NCBI RefSeq assembly: GCF_006442315.1
Contig: NZ_VFVY01000019.1
Location: 1-64,000 of the forward strand
Length of the DNA stretch: 64,000 bases
Origin: Mesorhizobium sp. B2-3-4
Lineage (GTDB): Bacteria > Pseudomonadota > Alphaproteobacteria > Rhizobiales > Rhizobiaceae
Direction of reading: 5' to 3'
The notes under the pieces: generated by a model
The model's database searches: none
What the model was told of the DNA's origin: nothing
The model's input: the letters and a program-made list of their open reading frames with translations, nothing else
Shown: piece by piece, positions 25,686-33,760 of the stretch
Layout of the letters: every line of letters starts with the position of its first letter
How positions within the stretch are numbered: the stretch's first letter is position 1
Program-made: the position numbers and the translations under genes

Positions 25686-25870
25686 CGGCGCTTGTCGATG
25701 GCTTGTCGGCGACAAGCAAAATGTGAAGGAAATTCAAGTGCATACGCCGTATGTCGGTCCAGCTTGTCGGTCTTGTCGGTCGGCGAAAAGCGACAAGCTC
25801 CAAAAAAACTCAATGATTTCAATGCTTGTCGGCTTGTCGGTGCTCGTCTCCCTACGGGAGTGGTTGTCGG
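25655..25870. repeat. iteron-like cluster, candidate replication origin
   Basis: The heptamer CTTGTCG occurs at 25655, 25691, 25702, 25763, 25772, 25825 and 25833, and its complement CGACAAG at 25710 and 25791; most copies extend to CTTGTCGG. Degenerate copies lie at 25681 and 25864. Copies at 25702 and 25710 form a perfect 17-bp palindrome (25701-25717). An AT-rich patch (about 25801-25823) lies between two pairs. The cluster starts in the last codons of the rep gene and fills the following intergenic space, as in iteron origins placed 3' of a rep gene. Confidence 0.7.
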
Positions 25871-25946
25871 GCCGACTAGCCCGACCACTTCCACGGTCTC
25901 GAGCGGGCTTGGCGATACCTCACCAGTTCGCGATAGGAAATCGGCC

Positions 25947-26519
25947 GTGAGACGCCCCGGCCTGCACACACGGCCAGGCGGATGGCGCGGCAGCCCGGCA
26001 GCGATCGCCATCGGCCGCGCCACGCTGCGCAAGTGGAACGCCAAGCGGCATCTATTGCCGAAGTGCGGCGCGGCCAGGAAGCGAGATGGGCAACCGTGCC
26101 AGAACCTGGCGCTGGAAAATGGTCGTTGCAGATACCACGGGGGCAAGACCGGCCGCGGTGATCAATGGCACCGACATGTCTGGCCGGACGGGAAGTCGGC
26201 CGCGGCAACGGAGAAATTGAATCGCAAACTAACCGATATCGATCGGGCCGCAACGAAGCGCAAAAAGCGCATGAAACGTATGTCGCTAGAGGAACGCGCC
26301 GCTTATGAGCAGTGGCAGCGTGACCACCGGCCAGGCAGCGCCGCGCAGAGGGAGAGCCGAAGGCGCAAACGGAAGGCTGACGCAGAGTTGCGGAAGCTGG
26401 CATCGGCGCCGCCGAAACCGCCATCTCCCGAAGTGCTTGCTCTCCAGGCTGAGATCGATGCGGCTAAGGCTCGACTGGCCGAGATGCAAATCCAAAACGC
26501 AAAGGGCGTATTCGAATGA
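25947..26519 (+). CDS. HGGxSTG-type small basic protein
   Basis: A 190-aa, very basic protein. CGAARKRDGQPCQN then GRCRYHGGKTGRG matches the C-x(n)-C...C-x-x-HGG motif of the HGGxSTG group found in phages and integrated elements, probably a small metal-binding unit. The middle is lysine/arginine-rich and the C-terminal part is a coiled coil (EVLALQAEIDAAKARLAEMQ). The GTG start has AGGA eight bases upstream. The next gene overlaps its stop as ATGA. Confidence 0.7.
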   Translation: MRRPGLHTRPGGWRGSPAAIAIGRATLRKWNAKRHLLPKCGAARKRDGQPCQNLALENGRCRYHGGKTGRGDQWHRHVWPDGKSAAATEKLNRKLTDIDRAATKRKKRMKRMSLEERAAYEQWQRDHRPGSAAQRESRRRKRKADAELRKLASAPPKPPSPEVLALQAEIDAAKARLAEMQIQNAKGVFE

Positions 26520-26833
26520 TCGACAATGACGATTTTGATGACGATGAGCGGCGGCGCGCAGCGATCATTCGGCGCGCTCGCGTAGAAGGGATCGAGGTTG
26601 CCTATGAAACCGCGCTCGCCGTTTGCAGAGATGCGAAGGCGCCCGCACAAGCCAAAGCATCAGCTCAGCGCACGTTGATGCAGATTGGTGGGTTGCTCGA
26701 CCGATCCGACCGTCAGGCTGAACAGGACAAGTCGCCGGCGGAGATGACATCGGAAGAACTAAATCGCGCAGTTGCCCGCTTGAAACGAAGCCGGTCGTCG
26801 GCGGACGGCGATCCGGGCAGCGTTTTCGATTAG
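26516..26833 (+). CDS. hypothetical protein, small-terminase-like in size and context
   Basis: A 105-aa acidic then basic helical protein (MIDNDDFDDDERRRAAIIRR, later SAQRTLMQIGGLLDRSDRQA and MTSEELNRAVARLKRSR). The length, the DNA-processing neighbourhood and the terminal TSEEL motif recall small terminase subunits or their regulators, but no helix-turn-helix is obvious and no large terminase gene follows. It is translationally coupled to the HGG protein. Function is unproven. Confidence 0.6.
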   Translation: MIDNDDFDDDERRRAAIIRRARVEGIEVAYETALAVCRDAKAPAQAKASAQRTLMQIGGLLDRSDRQAEQDKSPAEMTSEELNRAVARLKRSRSSADGDPGSVFD

Positions 26834-27012
26834 GCGTCCCGTGCCTTGCGCATGGCCTGTTCAGCTTCCTCACGCGCAACCAGGTCGCCGATCGACGGCG
26901 ACGAGCGCAAACGCGGAAGGCCGGCGCCGCTCAATGTCCAACTGCCGTAGAGCCAGACGCCCGCGTATGCGACGACCACGACGCCAAGTCCGTAGAGCAA
27001 AATCGTTCCCAT
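26830..27012 (-). CDS. small single-pass membrane protein
   Basis: A 60-aa protein with one N-terminal membrane helix (ILLYGLGVVVVAYAGVWLYG) and a basic cytoplasmic tail ending EAEQAMRKARDA. GAGGGG is three bases before ATG. It converges on the 26516 gene with a 4-nt overlap and lies 10 nt downstream of the serine recombinase stop, so the two may share a transcript. Holin-like or anchoring roles are possible but not supported by motif. Confidence 0.5.
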   Translation of the reverse strand: MGTILLYGLGVVVVAYAGVWLYGSWTLSGAGLPRLRSSPSIGDLVAREEAEQAMRKARDA

Positions 27013-27022
27013 GCGCCCCTCG

Positions 27023-27634
27023 TCAAGCCACCCGTTTAGTCAGCCTCGCCAACGTGCTTCTCGAGGCGCCGGTTGCCGCGACAATGCTGGACCAGCTTTG
27101 CCCGCTTTTCAACATTTTCGAAATGGCAGCGTTACGCTGCTCATCCTCTGGCCGCCCCCGGTACTTTCCTTCGCCCTTGGCTTTTTGAATCCCTTGGGCT
27201 TGCCGGCGCCGCCGATCATCATAGTCCTTGCGGGCGATCGCAGCGAGCATGTCGAGCAACATGCCGTTAAGCGCTTCCAACATGCGAGCCGTGAAATCGT
27301 CATCGCCGGCAGTCGCCATGCTGTGACTTGTCGGAAGGTCCAGTGCGACAATTCGGACGCGCCGCTGGCGTATCTCGTCCTTCAGCCGTTCCCAATCCAC
27401 GGCACTCAGCCGGCTAAGGCGGTCGACTTGCTCGATCAGCAGGATGTCACCAGGCTGACAATCGGCGAGCAACCTGAAGAGCTCCGGCCGGGCGAGAGAG
27501 GCGCCGCTCTCGTTTTCAACGTACGTCGCAGCAATTCGCAGGCCTTTGTCTTTCGCAAAAGAAACGAGATCCGCCCTTGCGCGGCTGGCGTCCTGCTCTT
27601 TCGTGCTGGCGCGGAGATAGGCACGGACAAACAT
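27023..27634 (-). CDS. small serine recombinase (resolvase/invertase family)
   Basis: A 203-aa protein. The catalytic N-terminal domain starts MFVRAYLRASTKEQDASRA with the nucleophile serine in the ASTKEQ motif; YVENESGASLARPELFRLLA and LLIEQVDRLSRLS follow, the conserved E-x-x-S-G and DRLSR blocks. A C-terminal helix-turn-helix (AISKMLKSGQSWSSIVAATG, then ASRSTLARL) would bind the site. The ATG at 27634 has AAGGGG six bases upstream. A perfect 14-bp inverted repeat lies 29-77 bp upstream of the start and is a candidate binding site. Confidence 0.92.
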   Translation of the reverse strand: MFVRAYLRASTKEQDASRARADLVSFAKDKGLRIAATYVENESGASLARPELFRLLADCQPGDILLIEQVDRLSRLSAVDWERLKDEIRQRRVRIVALDLPTSHSMATAGDDDFTARMLEALNGMLLDMLAAIARKDYDDRRRRQAQGIQKAKGEGKYRGRPEDEQRNAAISKMLKSGQSWSSIVAATGASRSTLARLTKRVA

Positions 27635-27662
27635 CGGCGACCCCTTTAGTTCGATTTGAGTG

Positions 27663-27711
27663 GTTCGATAAATACCAGTTCGCTTTAAGTCGTCAAGGGT
27701 ATTTATCGAAC
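27663..27711. promoter_or_regulatory. 14-bp perfect inverted repeat upstream of the serine recombinase
   Basis: GTTCGATAAATACC (27663-27676) and GGTATTTATCGAAC (27698-27711) are exact inverted copies with a 21-nt spacer. The arms sit just upstream of the recombinase gene, so they could be a resolution or crossover subsite or an operator used for autoregulation. Confidence 0.6.
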
Positions 27712-27799
27712 TATACAAAATGACGGTTCGTGAAAGGTGTACCTATAAGAATCACCAGAATGAAGGCAATGCCGCCACTTTGATCAGTCGTGTAAAGTA

Positions 27800-27813
27800 A
27801 CGTCAAATGACGT
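27800..27813. promoter_or_regulatory. palindrome ACGTCA-AA-TGACGT
   Basis: Two perfect 6-bp arms flank two A bases in the AT-rich 430-nt control region between the divergent recombinase and 116-aa protein genes. It may be an operator. No cognate repressor gene of CI or LexA type was seen in the element. Confidence 0.4.
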
Positions 27814-27855
27814 AAACCGACAAAATTGACTATACTACGCTCAACGCAAATAATA

Positions 27856-27883
27856 TTGACAACAATTACGTTAACCGTATTCT
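27856..27883 (+). promoter_or_regulatory. sigma-70-type promoter
   Basis: TTGACA (27856-27861) and TATTCT (27878-27883) are separated by 16 bp in an AT-rich stretch, close to consensus. It would transcribe the 116-aa protein gene starting at 28064. No other feature explains this segment. Confidence 0.45.
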
Positions 27884-28063
27884 GAAGGTGGAATTGAAAA
27901 GCCATTTCGCACGCTAAGCGATAGTGCTAGATGCTATAACTCTTCCCGGGTCCGCACGCGGATGTCCAGGCCGAAAGGCTAAAGGCGCGCGGAACCATCG
28001 TGCTGGTCTTTTCAGCCCGGGAAGGTGAGCCCCTTTGAAGAGCGGGCGGGAAGGTACGAGGCA

Positions 28064-28414
28064 ATGAAAAGAGCACGAAACTGGCCGAGCTTCGGCGAAT
28101 TTAACCAGATGCTGGTGGCAAACGAGCCCTTCAATTGGGGCGTCGGAATCGAGAAGGTCGACGGTGAGTTTTGGCAGTATGTCTACCTGCATCAGTTTGT
28201 CTCGGTCGGCGTCATCAAAGCATTCAGGATGGCGTGCGGCGGGCAAGACCCGGTTATCAAAACCTACGGACCGGGCGATTGCATGATCCACATCTCCGCC
28301 AAGCTCGACGAGGTTCGTGACGCCATCCGGGATATTCTCGAAGCTCGCGCCGCAGCCCAGCATGAATATACGAAGGCGCTTGAGGCGTATTCGAAGACAG
28401 CGGTGGCGCTCTAA
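28064..28414 (+). CDS. hypothetical protein
   Basis: A 116-aa protein (MKRARNWPSFGEFNQMLVAN ...). It appears to be a single compact alpha/beta domain ending in a helix (AAAQHEYTKALEAYSK). No family was recognised. The frame begins at a GTG (28025), but the ATG at 28064 has AAGG nine bases upstream. A consensus-like promoter lies about 180 bp upstream and a strong hairpin follows the stop, so it is probably a one-gene transcript. Confidence 0.6.
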   Translation: MKRARNWPSFGEFNQMLVANEPFNWGVGIEKVDGEFWQYVYLHQFVSVGVIKAFRMACGGQDPVIKTYGPGDCMIHISAKLDEVRDAIRDILEARAAAQHEYTKALEAYSKTAVAL

Positions 28415-28457
28415 GAGATCAACTAGGGCGGCTCGGTCGGAGTTGCCGGGCGAGCGT

Positions 28458-28497
28458 GAGAGGCGACGCCTCTGACGCTGCGCCGGCGTCGCCTCTC
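28458..28497. terminator. strong GC-rich hairpin, probable terminator
   Basis: GAGAGGCGACGCC (28458-28470) and its perfect complement (28485-28497) enclose a 14-nt loop, 44 nt after the stop of the 116-aa gene. There is no T-tract, so termination may need Rho or the hairpin may serve another role. The rest of 28415-28708 shows no gene. Confidence 0.45.
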
Positions 28498-28708
28498 CGG
28501 CCACCACCTGGCCGAAGGGCCGGGTGCACCCCGTGGCACAGTCACATGCGCGCGGCCGGAACCCCGGCGGACGGCCAAACAAATTTCAGCCAAATCGAAA
28601 CTTTGACCTGACGCGGTAATTCGCCCGAACTTTCCCGTTTATCGGCGCTCCGGGCCGCCCTACCTTCCACATCAGACGACCAAGCCGCCGAAACCGAAAG
28701 GATTTCGC

Positions 28709-29275
28709 ATGCCGCTTTCTGTCGTCGAACCGCTCTTCCCTGACGCCGACGAGGCGTTCGACGGCGATCTGCCATCCCCGGAGGAAACCGCGCATCACGA
28801 GGAAGTCGAGCGTCTCATTTGGGCTTTCGCCAAGCTCGCTCTGCCCGATACCGATCTGCTCTTCCAAGGCCGCTTGGCGATAAACGGTTTCTGCAGCCGC
28901 AAGTCCAAGCTCCACCTCCATCCGGCCGACAGGGACCAGATGATCGACGCGGTCGGGCAAGCTCGTCGCGCTGTCGAGAACAGCACCGTCGGCTGGCGCC
29001 TCCGCTATCTCACGAAAGGGTTCAATGCGATCGTCGTGGAAATCCTCCTTTGGGCAAATGTCGACGACTATCGCGAGACGATCGACAGAGACGAATTGTT
29101 CGATCACCAGGACTATTTGCAGTGTCTTCGGAATGAGATCCGAACCGCGGACCTGGTGTTCGCCATCCGACAGCGTCGTGCCGCCAAGACGGTGCGTACC
29201 CTCCAGAGCATGACGAAGCGGACTGCCCTCGCCGTGCCGCAGGACGCTGGCACCGCGAACGCAGAACGGCTATGA
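28709..29275 (+). CDS. hypothetical protein
   Basis: A 188-aa acidic protein (MPLSVVEPLFPDADEAFDGD ...) with helical segments and a basic C-terminus (RQRRAAKTVRTLQSMTKR). AAAGGA stands six bases before ATG. It precedes the large virion-type gene by 123 nt on the same strand. No family was recognised. Confidence 0.65.
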   Translation: MPLSVVEPLFPDADEAFDGDLPSPEETAHHEEVERLIWAFAKLALPDTDLLFQGRLAINGFCSRKSKLHLHPADRDQMIDAVGQARRAVENSTVGWRLRYLTKGFNAIVVEILLWANVDDYRETIDRDELFDHQDYLQCLRNEIRTADLVFAIRQRRAAKTVRTLQSMTKRTALAVPQDAGTANAERL

Positions 29276-29398
29276 TGGATTTGCCGGAACAATGCGGAAC
29301 TCGGGCAGCCGCGCTCACCGCCGAGCTAATAGCTCGGCATATCGTTCAGCGAACCAACGCAGCGCCGATGCGCTAGGTTCTTTGATTGGAGCGCACTC

Positions 29399-31786
29399 GT
29401 GACCGCAGCCTCTAAAGGCGATCGTGTCGGACCCTGGACGAAGTATCAAGCGCCTCCCATTCCGGCCGGCTACCGCGTTGTTCAGCAGCCGGCACCGGCA
29501 GATGCTTTCGCGGCTTTTCCCGATGCGCCCGCACCGTCCCCGGCGCCAGCGACAGGCCCGTGGACGCGGTATGCGCCGGCGGGCGCTGGCGGCAACGTCT
29601 TCGACCAGTTCGATGCGCCTGCCGCCGGAAAGCCGGCCGGCAATGTTTTCCACCAATTTGACGCGCCGCCGGGCAGTTCTTCCGGCGCGCCGGCGCTGCC
29701 GCCCGGTTTCAAAATCGTCGAATACGAAGGCCAGCGCGTAGAGTTTCCCGACGATTTTTCGGATGATGAAATCGCGAATGCACTCGGGACGCTGTCTGCT
29801 CAGTTATCGACAACACCTGCCGCGCAGCCACAGATTTCGACCGCCAAGGACGTGGCCGAATCGGCGGCATCCGGGCTTCCGCGCGGATTGGCCGAGACAA
29901 TCATGTTCCCTGTCACTCTAAGCCGCATGGTCGAAGGGGCCGGAAATTATCTGTACAACAAGGCCGAAAATGGCGTGCGCTACGCTATCGGAGCCGAGCC
30001 CCTTTCCGAAGAGGAACTGGTGCGTCGCGCGCAGCCGATGAACGGCGTCAACAGCATGCTTTACGACGCGCAGGACAAGGTGCGCGACAAGATGGACGAC
30101 GTGCTGCACACGCCGCAGACGACGCCCGGCAGGTTTGCGGGAGCAATCGCCGAGTTCGCCGCGCCTGGCGGCCTGCCGGGTAAGGCTGCCCGTACAGTGC
30201 CGACGGCGTTGAGCAAGCTTGCGCGCTACGGCGAGGACGCGCTTGGGAATGTGGTGGCGCCCGCTGTCACGTCTGAAGCCGCCGGCGAGATGGCAGACGG
30301 CACCCCGTATGAAGGCATGATGCGCTTTCTCGGCGCGCTGGTCGGCAATGCTGGCACAGCCGGCGTCCGTGCTCAAAACGCACCGGAGGCGGTCATTCGG
30401 CGCGCTACGGACGGAATGACCGATGCCGATTGGCAGGCGGCGCAGACGCTGCAGAACAACGGCACGGGCATCCGGCTGAGTGGGCCAGAAGCGGTCGCGC
30501 AAGCTCGTAACGGTGCATCGCGGTTGCCCGATATCTTGCGTGTCGTCGAAGGCTCGACCGCTGGCGGTAACGTCACGGCGCCGTTCTTCGCCCGGCGCCC
30601 CGAGCAGGTCGACAACGCCGTCAGCGGTGTGCTCGACCAGATTGCCCCGCAAAACTCAAATCCCTACACGCTTGGCCCGCAGGCGGCCGACGCTGCGAAC
30701 GCGGTGATCGATCAGACCCGCCAAGGCATCAACGCGCAGACGCGTTCTCTCTACGACGCCGCGCAGACGCAGATTATCCCCGACGCACAGTTCGCGCCGA
30801 TCGCCGCCGACCCGAGGTTCACCGCGGCGGTGCAGCGGCTGCGGAACAATCCCGAGATCGCGCCGGACTACGCCAATCTGCCGGACAATTCGATCGGCGT
30901 GATCGATGCTGTCACCAAGGACATGGCGGCGCGTGGCGAGGCCCTGTCGAATTCTGCAAACCCGCTTTACGGGCCAGAGCTCGCAGCCAGGCAGCGGACC
31001 GGCGCCGTCGATGCCCGCGCGATCGCGACAACCCAATCGCCGGAATATGCCCAAGCGCTGGCGACACAGGAGCAACTGCGACGCACGCAGTTGAACCCGC
31101 TCGAGCATGGGCCGGTTGGGCGGCTGGCTTCAGCTTCGGATACCGCCACCGCGGCCGATGCGGTTTTGCCGCAAAATCCGTTGGCTGGCTCAGCGTCTGA
31201 GACGGCCGATGCGGTTGCGCGCTTGGCAGGCCAGGATCCCGAGATTGCCGCGGCGCTGGTCCGTCAAAATCTGTCCGATCGCTATTCGAAAGCGCAGACC
31301 GAAACGCAAGGCGGCAGCCGTGAGACGGCGGGAGCCAAGTTCCACCAGAGCGTCGCCGGCAACGATCAACGCGCCGAAGTGCTCGACGCTGTGCTGCGCG
31401 CGCTTCCCGGCGGCGCGCAGACCGCTGACCAAATGGGCGAGATGTTGGACGTGCTGCAGGGAACGATGCGGCGCCGGCCGCCGGGAAGCCCGACCGAGTT
31501 TAATCGGCAGATTTCCGACAGTCTTGGGGACGGCTCGCTGTTGTCGGCGTTGACGCGCCCCGATCTGATCCCGCGACGCCTAGCCGGCCTTGTGACAAAC
31601 GCCGGCGATGCGGTGCGGCGCGTGGCGCTCGGCCGCAACGTGCGCACGCTCGCCGATTTGTTCGTGGATCCACGATCGGTCGATCTGATCCGCGACATGG
31701 CCAATCGTCGGCCAGGAAACGCCTATGGGGACGCGGCGGCGCGGACGGCTTGGGAAGCCGGCCAGACACTATCCGCGCCTCGCTAA
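29399..31786 (+). CDS. putative phage internal virion / injection-type protein
   Basis: A 795-aa protein. The N-terminal third contains short repeats around GPWTKY / GPWTRY and GNVFDQFDAP / GNVFHQFDAP (about 12-105), then PPGFKIVEYEGQRVEFPDDF and DDEIANAL, and a long alanine-rich helical body to the C-terminus. This composition (Pro-Ala repeats, then a very long helical region) is seen in internal or DNA-injection proteins of phages infecting rhizobia and related hosts, but I have no single diagnostic motif. The GTG start at 29399 is inferred from frame. It is one of only two virion-like genes in the element. Confidence 0.55.
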   Translation: MTAASKGDRVGPWTKYQAPPIPAGYRVVQQPAPADAFAAFPDAPAPSPAPATGPWTRYAPAGAGGNVFDQFDAPAAGKPAGNVFHQFDAPPGSSSGAPALPPGFKIVEYEGQRVEFPDDFSDDEIANALGTLSAQLSTTPAAQPQISTAKDVAESAASGLPRGLAETIMFPVTLSRMVEGAGNYLYNKAENGVRYAIGAEPLSEEELVRRAQPMNGVNSMLYDAQDKVRDKMDDVLHTPQTTPGRFAGAIAEFAAPGGLPGKAARTVPTALSKLARYGEDALGNVVAPAVTSEAAGEMADGTPYEGMMRFLGALVGNAGTAGVRAQNAPEAVIRRATDGMTDADWQAAQTLQNNGTGIRLSGPEAVAQARNGASRLPDILRVVEGSTAGGNVTAPFFARRPEQVDNAVSGVLDQIAPQNSNPYTLGPQAADAANAVIDQTRQGINAQTRSLYDAAQTQIIPDAQFAPIAADPRFTAAVQRLRNNPEIAPDYANLPDNSIGVIDAVTKDMAARGEALSNSANPLYGPELAARQRTGAVDARAIATTQSPEYAQALATQEQLRRTQLNPLEHGPVGRLASASDTATAADAVLPQNPLAGSASETADAVARLAGQDPEIAAALVRQNLSDRYSKAQTETQGGSRETAGAKFHQSVAGNDQRAEVLDAVLRALPGGAQTADQMGEMLDVLQGTMRRRPPGSPTEFNRQISDSLGDGSLLSALTRPDLIPRRLAGLVTNAGDAVRRVALGRNVRTLADLFVDPRSVDLIRDMANRRPGNAYGDAAARTAWEAGQTLSAPR

Positions 31787-31791
31787 CTCGC

Positions 31792-33510
31792 TTAAGCCTC
31801 CACGCCTTGCTGTTTTCTATCGCGCCCGAACTTCATAAATCTCGGATCGATGAATTCTCCCCGGATCCGAACGGGCGCGTCGCCAGCGGTTGGAAGCAGC
31901 AACTCCAACTGATCACGAGAGGTTTTTCGGCGCGTAGGGACATGGCGCTCCGGTCGTGGGATTGGCGGCAATTGGGGAAGACGCCGATCTAAGATATCCT
32001 CGATCGTTACGACCTGAAGCCGAGGTAGTCTGCCGTGAGCCGACTTCGGAACAAAGCCCGCGCGGGTCGCCTCAACCATCATCGGAGCCGTTGGCGTAGC
32101 CAAACAGATCAAGATCCCCATTTCGGCCTCTTCCCGTTCGATTACACCCCGCAAGTCGCGGACCATTTGCACGCCTATGTGCTCGCCGCCTTTTACCGAG
32201 ATGATGATTTGGCCATCGCCATAAGGCCCGTTCTTGTACGCGACTCGTCCATCAATACCCTGATCAGCCCCCTTCTTCTCGTCGCGTTGATAGCTCTGCG
32301 CTCCAAGTAGCCACGCAGCCCACCATTGGAACTGATGCTTATCGCGATGGGCCAGTTCTCGGGCGCCAGCCAGGGTTGTCGGTCTACCGTAGACCTCATA
32401 GACCGCGCCCGCCCGCCACCGCGCTAACCGCTCTTCGATGAGCGTAACAGCATAGTGTGCGACATCAATTCCAATCCATTGACGGTGAAGCTTCTCGGCC
32501 GCGTCAACAGCGGTGCCGCACCCGCAGAACGGGTCAAGCACCACATCGCCCTCACGGGACGAAGCCTGCAGCACTCTTTCCAACAGCGCTAAAGGCTTCT
32601 GGGTTGGATAGCCTAATCGCTCTTTGGCAGTTTGGTTCAAGCGATCGATATCGGTCCAAACATCGCCAACGACGACCTGTCGTTGCGATGCATCGAATGG
32701 CTTGTCAGCGCGCCGGCGTGGCCAGCCTCCGTTCTTTGGCCAATGTATCAGACCGGCCAAGTCCCAAGCCTCCATCTGAATGACGCTATTTCCCCAATGC
32801 CGCCCCATCTTACTTGGGTTGTATCCGCGCCAAGGCTGGCCGCTTTCGCCCTCTTTGGTGATGCCGGCACCGGTCATCTCGTACGTCTGATACTTCAACC
32901 CATCTGGACCCGTAATAAGGGTGTGCGGGAGCTTGGCTGCCTCTCCAAGAACGCGTTGTGCATTGAATGTTGCCGAGCTCGGGTTTGAATACATCAGCAG
33001 CGTATCGTGCAATCGAGGCCATTGGCCAACGGTGCTCCGGGAGTTGGTTCGCTTCCAGATGATCTCGTTCCGAAACCAGTCGTGGCCGAACGTCGCGTCG
33101 AGCAGGATCTTGAGATAGTGCGATGCTGTTGGGTCGCAGTGAAGATAGATCGAGCCCGTTGGTTTGAGAACGCGCTGCAGCTCGACAAATCGGACGGCCA
33201 TCATCGCGAGATAGGCCATCATCGCATTCTGATCACCAAGCCATCTACGAATACCCGACAATGCCTGGCCAAGCTTCCCGTGATTGCGAACATCGTCATA
33301 CGCTGCTTCCGCAGCTTCACCCCACCGCCAAGTATCCTTGAAAGCTTCCACTTGGGCGTCTGCCTCATTGGCAGGAGACGCCGCCTGAAAGAAGACGTTG
33401 TAATTGGCGTCCGATTTGAAAGGTGGATCCAGATAGATCAGGTCTGCGCTTTCATCGCGGACCTTGTTTCGCAGGATGTCAAGATTGTCCCCATAGAAAA
33501 GCTTGTTCAT
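31792..33510 (-). CDS. site-specific DNA methyltransferase fused to a nuclease-like domain
   Basis: A 572-aa protein. The N-terminal part is a beta-class N6-adenine or N4-cytosine methyltransferase: the catalytic motif IV is DLIYLDPPF (about 23-31) and the SAM motif I comes later as DPFCGCGTAVDAA (about 321-333), the circularly permuted order typical of this class. From about residue 390 the sequence switches to WWAAWLLGAQSYQR, GADQGIDGRV and QIIISVKGG, which fit a PD-(D/E)xK (Mrr-like) nuclease core with the D...VK pair. It could be a single-chain restriction-modification enzyme or a protective methylase with a targeting domain. GGGAG is seven bases before ATG. It is antisense to its phage-type neighbours. 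Confidence 0.85.
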   Translation of the reverse strand: MNKLFYGDNLDILRNKVRDESADLIYLDPPFKSDANYNVFFQAASPANEADAQVEAFKDTWRWGEAAEAAYDDVRNHGKLGQALSGIRRWLGDQNAMMAYLAMMAVRFVELQRVLKPTGSIYLHCDPTASHYLKILLDATFGHDWFRNEIIWKRTNSRSTVGQWPRLHDTLLMYSNPSSATFNAQRVLGEAAKLPHTLITGPDGLKYQTYEMTGAGITKEGESGQPWRGYNPSKMGRHWGNSVIQMEAWDLAGLIHWPKNGGWPRRRADKPFDASQRQVVVGDVWTDIDRLNQTAKERLGYPTQKPLALLERVLQASSREGDVVLDPFCGCGTAVDAAEKLHRQWIGIDVAHYAVTLIEERLARWRAGAVYEVYGRPTTLAGARELAHRDKHQFQWWAAWLLGAQSYQRDEKKGADQGIDGRVAYKNGPYGDGQIIISVKGGEHIGVQMVRDLRGVIEREEAEMGILICLATPTAPMMVEATRAGFVPKSAHGRLPRLQVVTIEDILDRRLPQLPPIPRPERHVPTRRKTSRDQLELLLPTAGDAPVRIRGEFIDPRFMKFGRDRKQQGVEA

Positions 33511-33760
33511 AAGAGAGCTCCCGTCCCGAACTCTCTATAAGGGGCTAATTTAGTTAATAAGATTTCTGACCATATTTCGTTGTGCTTGCCGGGAGCAACG
33601 TGATAGAATTCTACATTCGCTGGCAAATCGCAGAACTCGAGCAGCTGCATCACCGCCCCGGCCTCCGGGGCATGTTTCACCCACTTTCCCCATCGATCTC
33701 ATCTCATGAGCGTGCGCCATGCCGGCGCGTTCGGGAAAGTGCAGTCGTGCGTGATGCAAA

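Noticed and set aside
26516..26833. Firm assignment as a small terminase subunit
   Set aside because: Only size and context support it; no helix-turn-helix motif or adjacent large subunit was seen, so it is left as hypothetical.
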